Assembly (NCBI GenBank): GCA_948567375.1
Contig: OX419757.1
Span: forward strand, 11,856,974 to 11,920,973
Direction of reading: 5' to 3'
Origin: Lunularia cruciata
Taxonomy: Eukaryota > Streptophyta > Marchantiopsida > Lunulariales > Lunulariaceae
DNA: 64,000 nt
Below are positions 9,515-22,189 of the stretch, piece after piece (positions within the stretch are counted from its first letter, which is position 1; every line of letters starts with the position of its first letter). A program made the translations under genes and the position numbers. The notes under the pieces were generated by a model, which saw only the letters and a program-made list of their open reading frames with translations, did not search any database and was not told where the DNA came from.

Positions 9515-10850
9515 TTGAAGGATGTGGTAGATGAGTTTCAAAATGTCTTTCCCAATGATCTACCTTCAAGATTACCACCAAAAAGGAGAGTAGATTATAA
9601 AATTGAGACACTCACTGGGAAGACACCTCCTTGTAAGGCTCCATATTGCCTATCACCTCATGAGTTGGAGGAGTGTAGGACTCAAATTGAGGAGATGTTG
9701 GAGAAAAGGTTCATCCAACCTAGCATATCACCATATGGGGCTCCTATTTTTTTGTGAAAAAGAAGGATGGTACAATGCACATGTGCATTAACTATCGGGG
9801 TCTCAATCAGCAAACAATGAAGAACAAATACCCCTTACCTTGCATGGATGACCTGTTTGATCAATTCCATGGAGCAAGATACTTCACCAAATTGGACTTG
9901 CGGAGTGGTTACAATCAAATCTGAATTGAAGAGGAGGATGTGTACAAAATTGCCTTTTGAACCAAGTATGGCCACTTTGAGTATCTTATGATGCATTTTG
10001 GCCTCACCAATGCACCTGCCACTTTCATGAGTCTATTGAATGACATATTTTGTCCATACTTGGATAAGTCTATTATCGTCTTCTTGGACAATATCTTAGT
10101 ATATAGTAGCACGATGATGGAACACAAACAACATCTACAAGAGATCCTCCAGATTCTAAGACAAAATCAATTATACGCCAAAATCTCAAAGTGCAAGTTT
10201 GGCAAGTCTGAAATAGACTACTTGGGGCATACAGTAAGTGCAGAGGGCATTCAAGTATTGATGGATAAAATAGAGGTCATTCAAAAATGGAGTGCCCTAG
10301 AAGACCAGACTCAACTCAAGAGTTTCTTGGGGTTGACGGGATTCTATCATAGATTTATCAAGGACTTTTCCAAGGTTGCACAACCTTTAACGGCACTACT
10401 TGGCAAGGGGAAGAAGCAAACATGGGGAACCGCACAAGAGTTAGCCTTTCAAGAATTGAAAATTGCCTTGCTACAGGCATCAATCTTGAAGTGGTATGAC
10501 CCAAAATGTCCAATCAAGTTGGCTATAGATGCATCAAGCATAGCAATAGGAGTAGTCCTAAAACAAAAGTGGCATGACAAATGGCATCCAATTGCATATT
10601 TCTCTCAAAAGTTGTTACTGGCAGAGTGCAACTACCATACCACGGAACAAGAAGAGTTGGCCATTGTTCTGGAAACCAAGCACTGGAAGCACTATTTGGG
10701 CAAGAAGGAATTTGTAGTAGAGACAAACCACAAACCTCTAGTCTACCTCGAGACGCAGAAGGATCTATCTCGTCGCTAGATTTGGTGGGCAAAGTGGCAA
10801 CAATGCTTCAACATGACAATCACCTATGTGGAAGGTTAGAATCAAATTGC
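9515..10850 (+). pseudogene. E1 reverse transcriptase and RNase H
   Basis: The RT begins near KDVVDEFQNVFPNDL and passes a frame change at about 9757. It includes [14 protein letters not shown] and [11 protein letters not shown]. The catalytic box reads VFLDNILVYS, so the second catalytic Asp of the usual F-x-D-D is Asn. The connection ([18 protein letters not shown]) and RNase H (AIDASSIAIG, AECNYHTTEQEELA) follow. Stops occur at about 9922, 9958 and 10777. Confidence 0.75.
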
Positions 10851-12130
10851 ATATGCATTCACCTGCATGCCAATGGCAAACAACTTGGTGGTAGAAGTTA
10901 AGATTAACCCTAAATTTTGGCCAAAGATTCTGGATGCTACAAGAACTAATCCATAGATTGTAGAAGCACAATCATCCAAAGGCATCACCAGTACCCAAGG
11001 ACTCACCTTTCATGATGGCAGATTATGATCCCAAATGTCCCAGAATTATGCACCACCACTCTAGCAAAATGTCAAGATTTGGCCATTGCAGGTCATGTCG
11101 GAGTGGACAAGACCTTGGATGCAGTCCAACGTCATTACTATTGACCCAAGATGAGCAACAACGTGATGGAATATGTGCATAGTTGCCTACTTTGTCAACA
11201 GAACAAAGCTTCTAATCAAGCTCCTGTAGGGCTCCTTCAACCTCTCCCCACTCCTACCCAACGTTGGGAACAAGTGAGTGTAGATCTCATTTGTGAACTA
11301 CCCAAGACCACCTCAAGGTTTGACTCCATTGTGGTCTTTGTGGACCAGCTCAAAAAAATGATTCATGTACGCCCTACCACCAAGGATGTGACCGCTCCAC
11401 AACTAGCTCAATTATACTTAGATGCAATATTCTCTCACCATGGCTTGTCTAGAGTACTCATCACTGATAGAGGCATTCAATTCACTAGTTTGTTTTGGCA
11501 AACACTCTTTGGTTTCTTCAAACCAAGTTGGTTGAGTACATAGCTTACCATCCACAAACAAATGGCCAAACAGAGCGGGTTAATCGCATGCTTGAAGACA
11601 TGTTACGCGGCTTCACCTTAGAGGAGCAAGAGAGGTGGGACACACCCTACTCCCGTTGGTGGAATTTTCTTAACAACAATTTAGTGAATGCATCCACCCA
11701 TGTCACTCTATTCTTCTTCATGTATGGTGAGCATCCCTTCACACCTTCTAGCTTGATGAAGATCCGTCCAATGGCTACCAAGGTCGATGCAATCAACACA
11801 TTTGTTTCTAGAATCCAACAAGGTGTAGAGAGCGCCAAGCATAGATTACAGATTGCACAAAATTGATAGAAGCAATATGTTGATACACACCATAGGCACA
11901 TGGAGTTCAATGTTGAGGATCAAGTGTGGCTATTGCCAACCAACCTCACATTAGTTGGACCTCGTAAGCTTAGACCTTGTTTTATTGGGCCTTTCTTGAT
12001 TCTTCGTCGTGTCGATGTTGTGGCCTATCACCTTGAGCCATCACATGAAGATCCATCCAATGTTCCATGTTTCTCTACAATACAAATATGCTCCACGATT
12101 AGGCCAAGGTCATTCCACACAAGACATTTG
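10850..12130 (+). pseudogene. E1 integrase
   Basis: The zinc-binding region (SCLLCQ) lies at about 11185. The catalytic core has VDLICELP, ITDRGIQFTS and NGQTERVN, so all three acidic positions (D, D, E) are still present. The C-terminal GPF module reads FIGPFLILRR. The frame is broken at about 11530 and by several stops before 11151. Confidence 0.7.
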
Positions 12131-12149
12131 ACCTTGTCCAACACTCATT

Positions 12150-12353
12150 GATGGCACAGAGGAATATGAAGTGGAGCATATTCTCCAAAAATGCATGCAT
12201 GGTACTCGCCATCTGCGGGTGGACTATCTAGTACAATGGAAAGGTAACCCCATCTATGAAGCAACCTAGGAGCCCATTGCCAATTTGACACATGCACCGG
12301 TGTTGGTGCAAGCATTTGAGCAACAATTGCACAATGAGGATATTGCATCTTAA
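12150..12353 (+). pseudogene. E1 chromodomain
   Basis: EVEHILQKCMHGTRH is followed by VDYLVQWKGNPIYEAT, a stop where E2 has TGG, and then EPIANL. This is the chromodomain fold of chromoviruses (YLVxWKG...TWEP), thought to direct integration through histone marks. The reading ends at TAA 12351-12353, immediately before the polypurine tract AAAAGGAGGGAGGTC (12352-12366). Confidence 0.75.
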
Positions 12354-12366
12354 AAGGAGGGAGGTC

Positions 12367-12542
12367 TGTAATACCAAGAGCTAGCCACATGATCTAGATG
12401 TGAAATTTGGTTTGGTAACATTTAGAATGATGTTATACATGATGGTCAAAATAGATCAGACAAAATGATGCTCCTTTGGGGCATCAAATGTTTGAGTGTG
12501 TAATCTGTGTTTTCTCTCTTCTCTTGTCCTCAGAGTATTATA
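12367..12542 (+). repeat. 3' LTR of E1 with a large internal deletion
   Basis: It starts TGTAATACCAAGAGC, like the 5' LTR, and ends AGTATTATA, where the 5' LTR has ATTACA. After AGATCAGACAAAA it jumps directly to TGCTCCTTTGGGGC. About 550 bp, including the promoter-proximal U3 and the TATA region, is missing. The two LTRs of E1 therefore differ by 551 bp in length. Confidence 0.8.
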
Positions 12543-13330
12543 TGTAATTGGTGATCTTAGTCTCCCATGTGGTCTCTCTACAAACCATACTCATGCAATC
12601 CTCTCTTCATTGTCCAAACCACTCTCTATGATAAACCATTTGCCTTAGGGTGATCTTGAGAAGTAGTATGATGATCAATCAAGGTCTTATCACACAAGAC
12701 TTAAAACTCCCCTATGAACTCTATACCTTGATCAATCAAAACCTCAATCTAAGAACAAGACTAAGAACCCAATCTAATAACAAGTAAGTCGTCCCTTCAC
12801 TAGACTTGTCAAGAAGTGCCACCAACTCAATCCACTTGGAGGTGCTCCACCATAACCAAAACATATCAATAATGTCTCATAATCAACGGTAAAGGTCCAA
12901 CAAAGTCCAAACTCCAACAATACCCCAATCCCATGATAAGTAATGGGTGTAATGATGACATAAGAGCATTAAATGATGCTCTAATTTAATCACAAACCAC
13001 ACATTTGGCAACAAATTGTTGTACTTTGATGTATGTACTATGCCACCAATAATGACTTTGGAGTAAGCTATGTGTATGTTTTACTCTAAAATATCCTAGC
13101 TCCTCATGAGCATTACATAACAACTATGGTCTTTGAGATGGAAATGATACTACTTGCACTCTACTACCATCCTATACATGAAGAAGGTGTCTACCCTCCA
13201 ATCTAAACCATTTGGCTTGCTGAAGGATATAATTTCTCACCTTGGTGCCAACTATGCCACCAAGAACACTAGTGCAAAGATAATCCATCACTAAGACATC
13301 ATCATGAATGTGTCACTGACCTATACCAAT
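12543..13330 (-). pseudogene. E3 integrase core
   Basis: On the minus strand, HEELGYFRVKHTHSL and WWHSTYIKVQQFVAKCVVCD form the HHCC zinc module. LDFVGPLPL is the first Asp region. HHREWFGQ-like decayed text precedes the E1 junction. It continues at 6879 without loss of frame once E1 and one copy of the duplicated 5 bp are removed. There are several stops. Confidence 0.6.
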
Positions 13331-14640
13331 ATCTTCATCCTTTGATATGTGAACTCAACAACTCCTCTTCTATATATTGAGAAAGATACCACCAAGGCCT
13401 TAGAAAATATACATAGAAAGGTAGATGCATGCAAACCTAGCACTATCTCCTCATTTATCTCACCATTCTCTAGTCTGATTCTATTGCTAAGACATGGGTT
13501 TCTACTCAACCCATCTACATCATGGTTCACCACTCCAGGTTTATGCATAACCATAAAATCATACTCTTGTAAAATCAGATCCCATCACACAAGGTTCTCT
13601 AAAAGCTTGTTGGACTCTATCAACCATATCATTGGTTGATGATTAGTGATGAGAAAGAAAGGGTTACCAAATAGGTAACATCAAAAATGTGTTATTGCTT
13701 ATATTGCTGCCAAGCACTCTCTCATATGAACTAAACTTCACCTCCACTAAATTGTTGGAGCAACTAGCATAGGCCACCACAAACTCCTTCACCTCATCAT
13801 CCTATCTGGTGAGCACTACTCAAAGCTCCAACATACTCCAATCAATATGACCCTTGAATGGTTGTCCTATGATTAGTCTCCTTAGAATATGAGCAAATAT
13901 CAACCTCTGCTTGAGCACTATAAAAGCTCCTCTTGCTCATCTTCCCAACACCACTCATGCATTAACTTTTCTAGCTTTGTCAAATTCTTGGCAATGGCAC
14001 TAAATCCTCTTACATATTGGCAATAAAAGGTTATCAACCCAAGGAATGCTCACATTCTACTCACATTTTTAGGCTAAAGAATACATACAATAGTTTCTAC
14101 CTTGGTCTATTGAAAACCAAGTCCTCCAAGGTAGATAGTGTGACCCAAATATTTAACCTGCTCATGGAAGAATCTACACTTCCTAAGATGTAATTTGAGT
14201 CCATGAGATCTCAACCTTTCAAACACATCCAATAAATGTCTCCTGTGTTCCTCCACATTAGTCCTATAGACCAAAATATCATCAATATAGTATCACCCAA
14301 AATCCAATCTTGGTAGGATCCTATCCATGACCCTTAGGAACTTGAAAAGAGTACTCTTTAACCCAAATAGTAATAACCTCCATTGATACAATACATCATT
14401 TTTGTGAGGATCAATAGCCTAAAATGTTATCTTGGACTTTTACTCCTCTCTAATTGACAATTGATGATATCCTACTAAAAGATCCAAAGTACAAAAGACC
14501 TTTGCATACCCAATCACATCAAATATTTCCTCCAATGTAGGCATGACATACCTATAAGTCCTAGTATGTCAATTGATAAGATGATAATCTCCACATATCC
14601 ACCTATTTATGTAGTTGCCTATGAGCCGGCCTGTCTCTCA
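13330..14640 (-). pseudogene. E3 reverse transcriptase and RNase H
   Basis: The minus strand shows VMPTLEEIFDVIGYAKVFCT and LDLLVGYHQLSI. The catalytic box YYIDDILVY is intact (YIDD at 14289-14278). RCRFFHEQVKYLGH-type and AFLGLITFYCQYVRGFS segments (connection) follow. The RNase H end is HKPGVVNHDVDGLSRNP (about 13550-13500). The sequence differs from family A (E1 and E2), so this is a separate lineage. Confidence 0.7.
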
Positions 14641-16456
14641 CTCAAGATGAACCTCTGATGGCTATTATGGTAGCGCACCATGGACTAAGAAGGCAAGGAA
14701 CCCCAACTCCATCATACTCCTCCAGGGCTAACACTCCAAGACTCAAGACATTGCTCACTAGAGAACTCAATGAGAGAGAGATAGTTGCAAATGAAAGGAT
14801 GATGAGTACTTTCTCACCCCTTGTTTATATACTTTTGAAATAGTTATGCACCAAAGTTACTAATTACTGGAGTAACTCAAGTTACTAGACTAAAAGTCAA
14901 GTCAAGTCAAAAAGTAGAAAGGAATATCCATTCATATGGGCATATTCCACTAGCATGTGATCTTATCTTGACCCAACCACTAAGTCAAGGATTCCTTCAC
15001 ATGGGCTATCCTTGGACTATAAAAGAATCCAAAACAAAAAGGCTTGTGGGCCCAAGAGTTCTCCACTCTTTCCTCAAAGCCAAACACCTAGGAATAATAC
15101 CAAGTCAATACACTAGAATCCAAAATAGGGGTGCTCATCTTTTCTACCTCTTCTAAAGTAAGGTCCCCTCTATCTTAGTTATGACTAACTCTAGCTAATC
15201 ATGAATAATGTAGAACTATCCTTTATCTCTATATAAATAATATCTCTCAAGTACTTGTAATACCAAGCTAAATATCACAATACCACACACATGCAAAAAT
15301 AGGTGTTACATGCCATGCATATCCTTCTTGGTTGGCATCACTATAGTTGAAGCATACTCTCCATGTGAAATCTCTACCAAACTAGCCTCAAAAAGGTCTC
15401 TACTCCGACTTTGAATCAATACTCTCTCCATGTAACTATGTCAAAAGACTAATGTATTACTAGCTAGTCAATCCAAACACCATGTCCTTTTAGAGCACAC
15501 CAACCCTTCATACTAAAGGTAAAACAACTCATGTAACTCCTCAAGAACCTCCAAACTCTTCATCTTTCCCCTCTTGTAAGATTGGGTCCAATGTTCGGCT
15601 CCCAAGTATCCTTTGTAATTGATGTAAGAGTAGAAGATGCACTGACTAGCTACCACACCAAGTCCTTGTAAGCAATAATGGCATGCCGCCAACCACTAAA
15701 GTCCCCAACCTTAGTGTGGAAAATTCTCTCTGCTCAAGCTACAAGCTCCATATGTCCTCCAATTGCATCCCAAGTAGACCAAAGGTGTAACCCAAGTAGA
15801 CCACTTTCACAAGTAGCCATAAGCTATGTCCTAAGAATACCATGCCTACTCAATCCATCACTTCTAACATGTGCCTGAATTGTCTTGATAGGCACAATGC
15901 TCACAAGTGTACAAGTGGTGATGCCTATCAAGTGCATCCTACGTTGATTTGCCAAGTCAAGGCTCACAATCTTGGTCAAATAGTTTAGGTACATAGCTTG
16001 ACCTAACACTTTATGCCTAGATGTCTTTGACATTATTGTAACCATAGTAATACTAGTACAAAAATCCATCACCCGCTCCCTCTCATTGGCTTTGTGCTCT
16101 ACCAACAACTATAATTATCAGTCCCAAATAGTCCAAGACCTCTCTCTCAAAAAGCATGGGAGCTTGACAAACTCATAAGTGTGGATAAAGCAACTATGAG
16201 TTGTCCAACAAGGTTCACGACTACCATAAGTGACCCATCAACCACCGTCATCATCTGAGATTGGCACCCAACATACAAAATATCATCAACAATAAGGTGG
16301 TGTAGTCATTGAATCCCATCATAAGCACAATGTACAACCTCTCTCTCTAGATAAAAGGTTCATGCACCAAAGACCAAGATAATGAGCTTGTGATCCCACT
16401 TTAGCTATAGCTAAAAAAGAAAGGTCCCATCCAAGAATGGACCTAATGTGTACTTG
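14641..16456. other. Unresolved stretch between E3 RT and the solo LTR
   Basis: No domain is recognised. At 14823-15310 there is LTR-like sequence in plus orientation with a TATA-like ACTATAAAAG (15016-15025) and CTATATAAATAATATC (15228-15243). It ends TGTAATACC (15253) and GTGTTACA (15304-15311), so an unrelated LTR insertion is possible. A 94-codon minus-strand ORF (15824-16108) matches nothing I know. Confidence 0.3.
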
Positions 16457-17035
16457 TGTAATACTAATAGCTAGACATATTATCAAGAAGTGGAAATTAG
16501 CTTGGTAACATCTAGAAGGATTTTCTATATGATGGACTAAGTAGATTAGATAGAGGTGTCACCAAAAGAGTACTCCTACTAATAGAGAAAAAGCCAAAAA
16601 CATTTTGAAAACTTTAGAGCCAAGTTTAGAGGTCTAAAAGGATGACTTAGGCCTCAAAAATAGAAAAAAATTCTCCCCTTATAAAAAAGTGTTAATCTCA
16701 TTGAGAGCTTTCCAAGCGTACCTCACCCATACAATTTTGAGTTTCTTACAAGAAGATTCCTTAAAGATTCTCTTTGATAAAACCTATTTGACCAACCGGA
16801 TAAGACAAGGATTAACATGTTACCCATCCACACACTTAATCTAAGGGTGGAGCTTGTTGACATGTCACCAATCCATGTATCCGATCCAAGGATAGAGCTT
16901 CCTTTGAAGGAATCGTCTTTGCTATATAATAAAGACAATGTGTTCTTCTAGGGCATCAAAGTATTGAGTGTGAAACTTGTGTTTTTTTTCTCTTGTGTTT
17001 CTCTTAGGGGTTTCTCTTGTCCTCAAGGTATTACA
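16457..17035 (+). repeat. Solo LTR of family A, inserted in E3
   Basis: TGTAATACTAATAGC to CAAGGTATTACA, 579 bp, plus orientation. It aligns with the E1 LTR throughout but carries a single U3 unit. TATA-like GCTATATAATAAAGAC lies near 16920. The 5-bp flanks (ACTTG and AATCA) do not match, so no target-site duplication can be claimed. Confidence 0.75.
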
Positions 17036-19883
17036 AATCACCACCATCCTTGTATGAGAATCACCAAATAAAGGAATGTTCTCCAAAATATAGGTTGGAA
17101 AAATTAATTGATGAACCTAGAGATGTCATATTATACATAACATCTTCCAAAACACACCAAAATGTGGATCCTATAGAACTTGACCTTGGCCAGCATGGGT
17201 ATGTCCATGACATGGCCATCTAGAAATCCCCAAATGAATAGGATCATCTTTCTCCAAATCTTATGTCTTTAACAAGGAAATATCTACTAATAGGGTATTT
17301 TGGTAACCTTTGATTGTCAACATCTATAATAACTCAAGATACCAATATGCCAAGTGTGCCACATGATGTAGAGAGTTTTTTATTAATTTCATCTCTCTCC
17401 ACATTTAAGTACCTTTGAAATTATATACTTATATTTAGTACCACATCTAGTCTAGTGCTAATCCCACCAAACAACTCCAATAGATATACTCTCTCTATTG
17501 GATATTTCCAAGCAATGAGTGTGGTATCTAAAGGTGACAAGGTAAGAGACTCCAAAGTCTCATCCTCACATTGGTTTCTTGGTGGTACAAAGGCTTTATT
17601 TCAAACTTTTTGCACCAATGGATCTACATGTTGCTGCAATGTCTCCTTGAAACCCCACAATGAAACATCCAAGATAGATAGAACAATCCCACTTGTATTC
17701 TAAATCCAAGTGATCTCTTATGGTATTGGAGTATCTTTTGCATAAGTGTTCTCCTCCAATAAGTCACCAAGCCAAGTAATGGAACTATTCAAAAGTGAAA
17801 TTGATGCCATGGTCCTTGATTGTAGTGAGCAAAGATTGCCACTACTAAAGTGCAATTATAAGCAACATACTTGTCCCTCACTTGAAAACCAACCTGACCT
17901 TTAGGAAGTTATCTCCTCCCAATAGTCAATATTGAAACCCATGGGATATAACACTACTCCACCAACTAGTACATCATATAACTTCTATTATTCCAATGGC
18001 TTGAGCTCTCACCACAAAGCTATCAATCGGATGATTAGGTTGAATCTGGACAATAAGTTGCCAATGTGTGATGTACTATATAGAACCACCTCTAGAGATG
18101 TCTAGATCTGAAATAGATACCTCTCTACATCAATCTTTTGTATCTCAAGCTCAACAACTACAACCTTCTTCAACATAAGAGGCTACACACCGGAGCCCAA
18201 TAAGACACTCTATGGTGTATAAACCTTCCTTAAAGGTCCTACTAAATAGAAATCTCATTCTAGTTGTCTAATAGGATAACTCCAAGTGTGAATTGAGCTT
18301 GCTCAAAGGTAGGTCTAGTTGGTACTTCCTCCAACCTAATTGTTACTATCTATTTTAACCATTGGTTGTTGAGTAGATCCCATGCGCCTCAACCAAGTTA
18401 ACTCCACTATCAACCAACTTTGCTTTAGAAGTAGAAACCATATCATCCCTACTCTAAAAAGTGTGGTAGCCAATTGGAACACTAGAGTTGGTTCCAATGT
18501 AAACATGTCACTAGTTGAGAGCAAAGGGAAGCGCATAATCAATTGATCTTCCCCCAACATCATGCTAGACTCAATCTATGTAGTAGCATATGGTTGATTA
18601 GCATCAGTCCATCATGCATTCCATCACCACCTACCACACCTACATTGGGACATTTAGGAGCCATGGATGTTGTTTGTAATGCCTCAAAGAGTGTGAAAGA
18701 TTAAGGAAGTCAGATCTATCTACCAACCTCTCTTCTTTGTGAGTCCATCTCCATTGATCCTCATTTAGGCTCTAGAGGATGTACTGCACTCCTAGTCACT
18801 ATAGTAGATGTATCTACTTGTGCTACTATATATATAAAGTCCAAAACATCTTTATCAACAACATAAGAGGTGGAAGCCTCAACACCCAAATTTGACCTTC
18901 TTTGAGCTATAGCCATGCTAGCCAATTTTTGTTCCAACAGCTCAATCCTAGTAACCATGGTTGTATCAAAAGCATGGGCAAGTATTTCCCCCTATCAAGT
19001 GTATGTCCTTTACCACTAGCTCTACCACCTTGTCCTTCATGACTTGGAGCTCTTCTACAATCTACCATAATAGCTCTACCACTTTGTAACTTTAGGTGAA
19101 GGTCAAAGCAAAGGTCACTAATGTGACCAAATCTATGGCAATGGTTATATTGTCTTTGTGTTGGCTATGATGCATTAGGGGTATCATGTCCACTACCTTG
19201 AATGCACTCTCTCTTGTAGCGAGTCCAACAAGCAACATCACCACTCACGTTTTGATGTTGACTTGAAAATGAAGGTAAGGGTCTAGTTGCACTATGCCTT
19301 CTCCTTGCTCCATAAGATTTGGGTTGTCCACTTTGCTCTTGGAAGCCAACAAAATGTGGTGCACTCTACTACACTCTAGAAGAAGTAACAATTATGGATG
19401 AGGTCTCCTTACCAAATCCAAATGTCCCCACTCTCTCCTCCACCATGTTGAGCTTAATACACTTAGCCAAACTAAAGACCACCACCAAAGTAGGTGAAGT
19501 AGCTTGTATAACATAGTATCATGTACTCTATGTTGCAACCCCTTGTCCAAGATCTTATGCCAAAATTGGACTATTTGGGTCTCAATAACTCCTTGAGTGA
19601 AATTGATCAACCATCTCATGTGAGTGTACGTCTTGTGTAGGCTTTCTCCAACCTTCCATTGGAACTCTTACAAACTCCTCAACTTGTCATTTGCACTTCC
19701 TAGTGGTTCGTAGTCTACCTCAAACACTAAAAGAACTCCACCATGGGGTTAAATCCCAATACTACACCACCTCTTGTAATAATATCCCCACTCATAGTAG
19801 CACCATCTCCAACTAGTGCTCTTCCACTAGATACACCAACGTTGCTAAAGCTAAAACTCGTGGGTATTGCCATGTACCCCTAG
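17036..19883 (-). pseudogene. E3 gag and following region, decayed
   Basis: The minus strand from the E2 junction reads MAIPTSFSFSNVGVSSGRAL, then a capsid-like segment with FWHKILDKGLQHRVHD and LYKLLHL (about 19570-19500). A zinc knuckle, YNHCHRFGHISDLC (19149-19108), follows: C-x2-C-x4-H-x4-C with the first Cys now Tyr. Further on are MVTRIELLEQKLASMAIAQR (18958 onwards) and several coding-like blocks to 17040 that I cannot assign, although a protease should lie here. Stops and frameshifts are numerous. Confidence 0.5.
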
Positions 19884-20621
19884 TGTAATACTCCGAGGAC
19901 AAGAGAAGAGAGAAAACACAGATTGCACACTCAAACATTTGATGCCCCAAGGGAGCACCTTCTCTTTATTATATAGACAAAGAGGATCTCCTCCAAGGAA
20001 GCTCCACCATAGGATAAGGGACAAAGATAGGTGACATGTCAGCAAGCTCCACCCTTGGATTACTTACTTGGATGGGTGACCTGTCTGGTCTAGGTCCTAT
20101 CTGGTTGGTCAAATGAGCTTTGACCGGAGGGAATCTTTTAGGGAATCTTCCTGTAGGAATCTCAGAATCATGTGAGTAAGGTACCGTTGGAAAGCTCTCA
20201 ACGAGAAAAACCAGGGGGAGGGAAGGCCAACCTTTCCTCCATTGGGGGTGGAGTCTGCACATTTTTGAGGCCTAATTCATCCGTTTAGGCCTCCGAAATT
20301 GCCTTCAAAGATTTCAGGCATATTTCGGTTCCTACACTATTAGTAGAAGTCCTCTTTTGGTGATACCTCTTTCTGATCTGTTTAGTCCATCATGTGTGAC
20401 ATCCTTCTAGATGTTACCAAACCAATTCTCACCTTTAAATCATATGTCTAGCTATTGGTTCTAAGGTTCTCAAGTCTATTTTGGTTTCTACCCTATTAGT
20501 AGAAATACGCTTTTGGTGATACTTCTATCTGATCTATTTTGACCATCATGTATAACATCATTCTAGATGTTACCAAACCAAATTTCACATCTAGATCATA
20601 TGGCTAACCCTTGGTATTACA
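19884..20621 (-). repeat. 3' LTR of E2
   Basis: On the plus strand it reads TGTAATACTCCGAGG to CTTGGTATTACA. The duplicated U3 unit typical of E1 is present here too. It differs from the 5' LTR by an extra GGGGGTGGAGTCTGC-like block at about 20243-20257 and by scattered single changes. Confidence 0.9.
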
Positions 20622-20639
20622 GACCTCCCTCCTTTTAAG
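20622..20639 (-). other. Polypurine tract of E2
   Basis: On the minus strand CTTAAAAGGAGGGAGGTC directly precedes the 3' LTR and overlaps the end of the chromodomain frame. It is identical to the E1 tract (12349-12366) and is the expected plus-strand primer. Confidence 0.8.
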
Positions 20640-20840
20640 ACGCAACGTCCTCGTTGTGCAATTGTTGCTCAAATGCTTGCACCAACACCGGTGCATGTGC
20701 CAAATTGGCAGCGGGTTCCCAGGTTGCTTCATAGAGGGGGTAACCTTTCCATTGTACTAGATATTCCACCCGCGGATGGCGAGTACCATGCATGCGCTTT
20801 TGGAGAATCCGCTCCACTTCATATTCCTCTATGCCATCAA
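20635..20840 (-). pseudogene. E2 chromodomain
   Basis: EYLVQWKGYPLYEATWEP and the ERILQKRMHGTRHPR lead-in give a well-preserved chromodomain of about 60 residues at the C terminus of the polyprotein. All expected aromatic positions (Y, W, W) are present. It would tether integrase to modified histone tails; that follows from the family and is not shown here. Confidence 0.8.
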
Positions 20841-20856
20841 TGACTGTTGGACAAGG

Positions 20857-22180
20857 TCAAATGTCATGTGTGGAAGTACCTTGGCCTGATCGGGGAGCAT
20901 ATCTGCGTAATAGGGAGACATGGAACACTGGATGGATCTTCATGTGTGGTGGTAGCTCAAGGTGATAGGCCACAGCGCCTATGCGACGAAGAATCGAGAA
21001 AGGCCCAATAAAACAAGGTCTGAGCTTACGAGATCCAACTAATGTGAGGTTGGTTGTCGATAGCCACACTTGATCCCCAACATTGAACTCCATGTGCCTA
21101 CAATGTGCATCAGCATACTGCTTTTGTCAATTTTGTGCAATCTGTAACCTGTGCTTGGCGCTCTCTACACCTTGTTGGATTCTAGAAACAAATGTGTTGA
21201 CTGCATCAACCTTGGTAGTCACTGGACGGATCTTCATCAAGCTAGAAGTTGTAAAGGGATGCTCACCATACATGAGGAAGAACGGAGTGACCTGGGTGGA
21301 GGCATTCACTGAATTTTTGTAAGCAAATTCCACCAACGGTAGTAGGGTGTCCCACCTCTCTTGCTCTTCTAAGGTGAAGCCGCGTAACATGTCTTCAATC
21401 GTGCGATTAGCCCACTTTGTTTGGCCATCTGTTTGTGGGTGGTAAGCTGTAGACATAGCCAACTTGGTTTTGAAGAAACCAAAGAGTGTTTGCCAAAACA
21501 AACTGGTGAATTGGGTGCCTCTATCGGTGATGAGTACTTTAGACAAGCCATGGTGAGCAAAGATTGCATCTAAGTATAGTTTAGCTAGTTGTGGAGCGGT
21601 CACTTCCTTGGTGGTAGGGCGTACATGAATCATTTTGCTGAGCCGGTCCACAAAGACCACAATGGAGTCAAACCCTAAGGTGGTCTTGGGTAATTCACAG
21701 ACGAGATCCATACTCACTTGTTCCCAACGTTGGGTAGGAGTGGGAAGAGGTTGAAGGAGCCCTGTAGGAGCTTGATTAGAAGCTTTGTTCTATTGACAAA
21801 GTAGGCAGCTACGCACATAGTCCATCACGTTGTTGCTCATCTTGGGCCAATAGTAATGGCGTTTGACTGCCTCCAAGGTCTTGTCTACTCCAACATGAGC
21901 TGCAATGGCCAAATCATGACATTCCGCTAGAATGGTGGTGCGTAATTCTAGGACATTTGGGATCCACAATCGGCCCTCCCGAAAGGTGAGTCCTTGGGTG
22001 CTGGTGACACCTTTGGACGATTGCGCTTCTACAATCTGTGGATCAGTTTTTGTAGCAGCTAGAATCTCTTGCCAGAATTCAGGGTTAATCTTAACCTCTG
22101 CCGCCAAGTTGTTGGCCATTGGCATGCGGGTGAATGCATCTGCAAGTTGCTTCTTACCTTCCACATAGGTGATTGTCATG
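20857..22180 (-). pseudogene. E2 integrase
   Basis: A zinc module with CHDLAIAAHVGVDKT and SCLLCQ sits at about 21910-21800. The core has MDLVCELP and ITDRGTQFTS, but the third acidic position reads DGQTKWAN (about 21420): the catalytic Glu is Lys through a G-to-A change (GAG to AAG). E1 keeps Glu here. The GPF module ([10 protein letters not shown]) and [10 protein letters not shown] follow at 20990-20890. A TAG follows SCLLCQ. The enzyme would be inactive. Confidence 0.8.
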
Positions 22181-22189
22181 TTGAAGCGT

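Larger units (their letters stand above)
6880..12542 (+). mobile_element. E1: Ty3/gypsy chromovirus (family A), inserted in the E3 integrase
   Basis: A 727-bp 5' LTR, a tRNA-iMet primer site, gag, protease, RT/RNase H, integrase, chromodomain, a polypurine tract and a shortened 3' LTR appear in canonical order on the plus strand. The 5-bp flanks are AGTAA and TGTAA, a target-site duplication with one change. The coding region is broken by many stops and frameshifts and the RT catalytic box is mutated, so it is inactive. It is older than E2, judging by the number of lesions. Confidence 0.85.
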
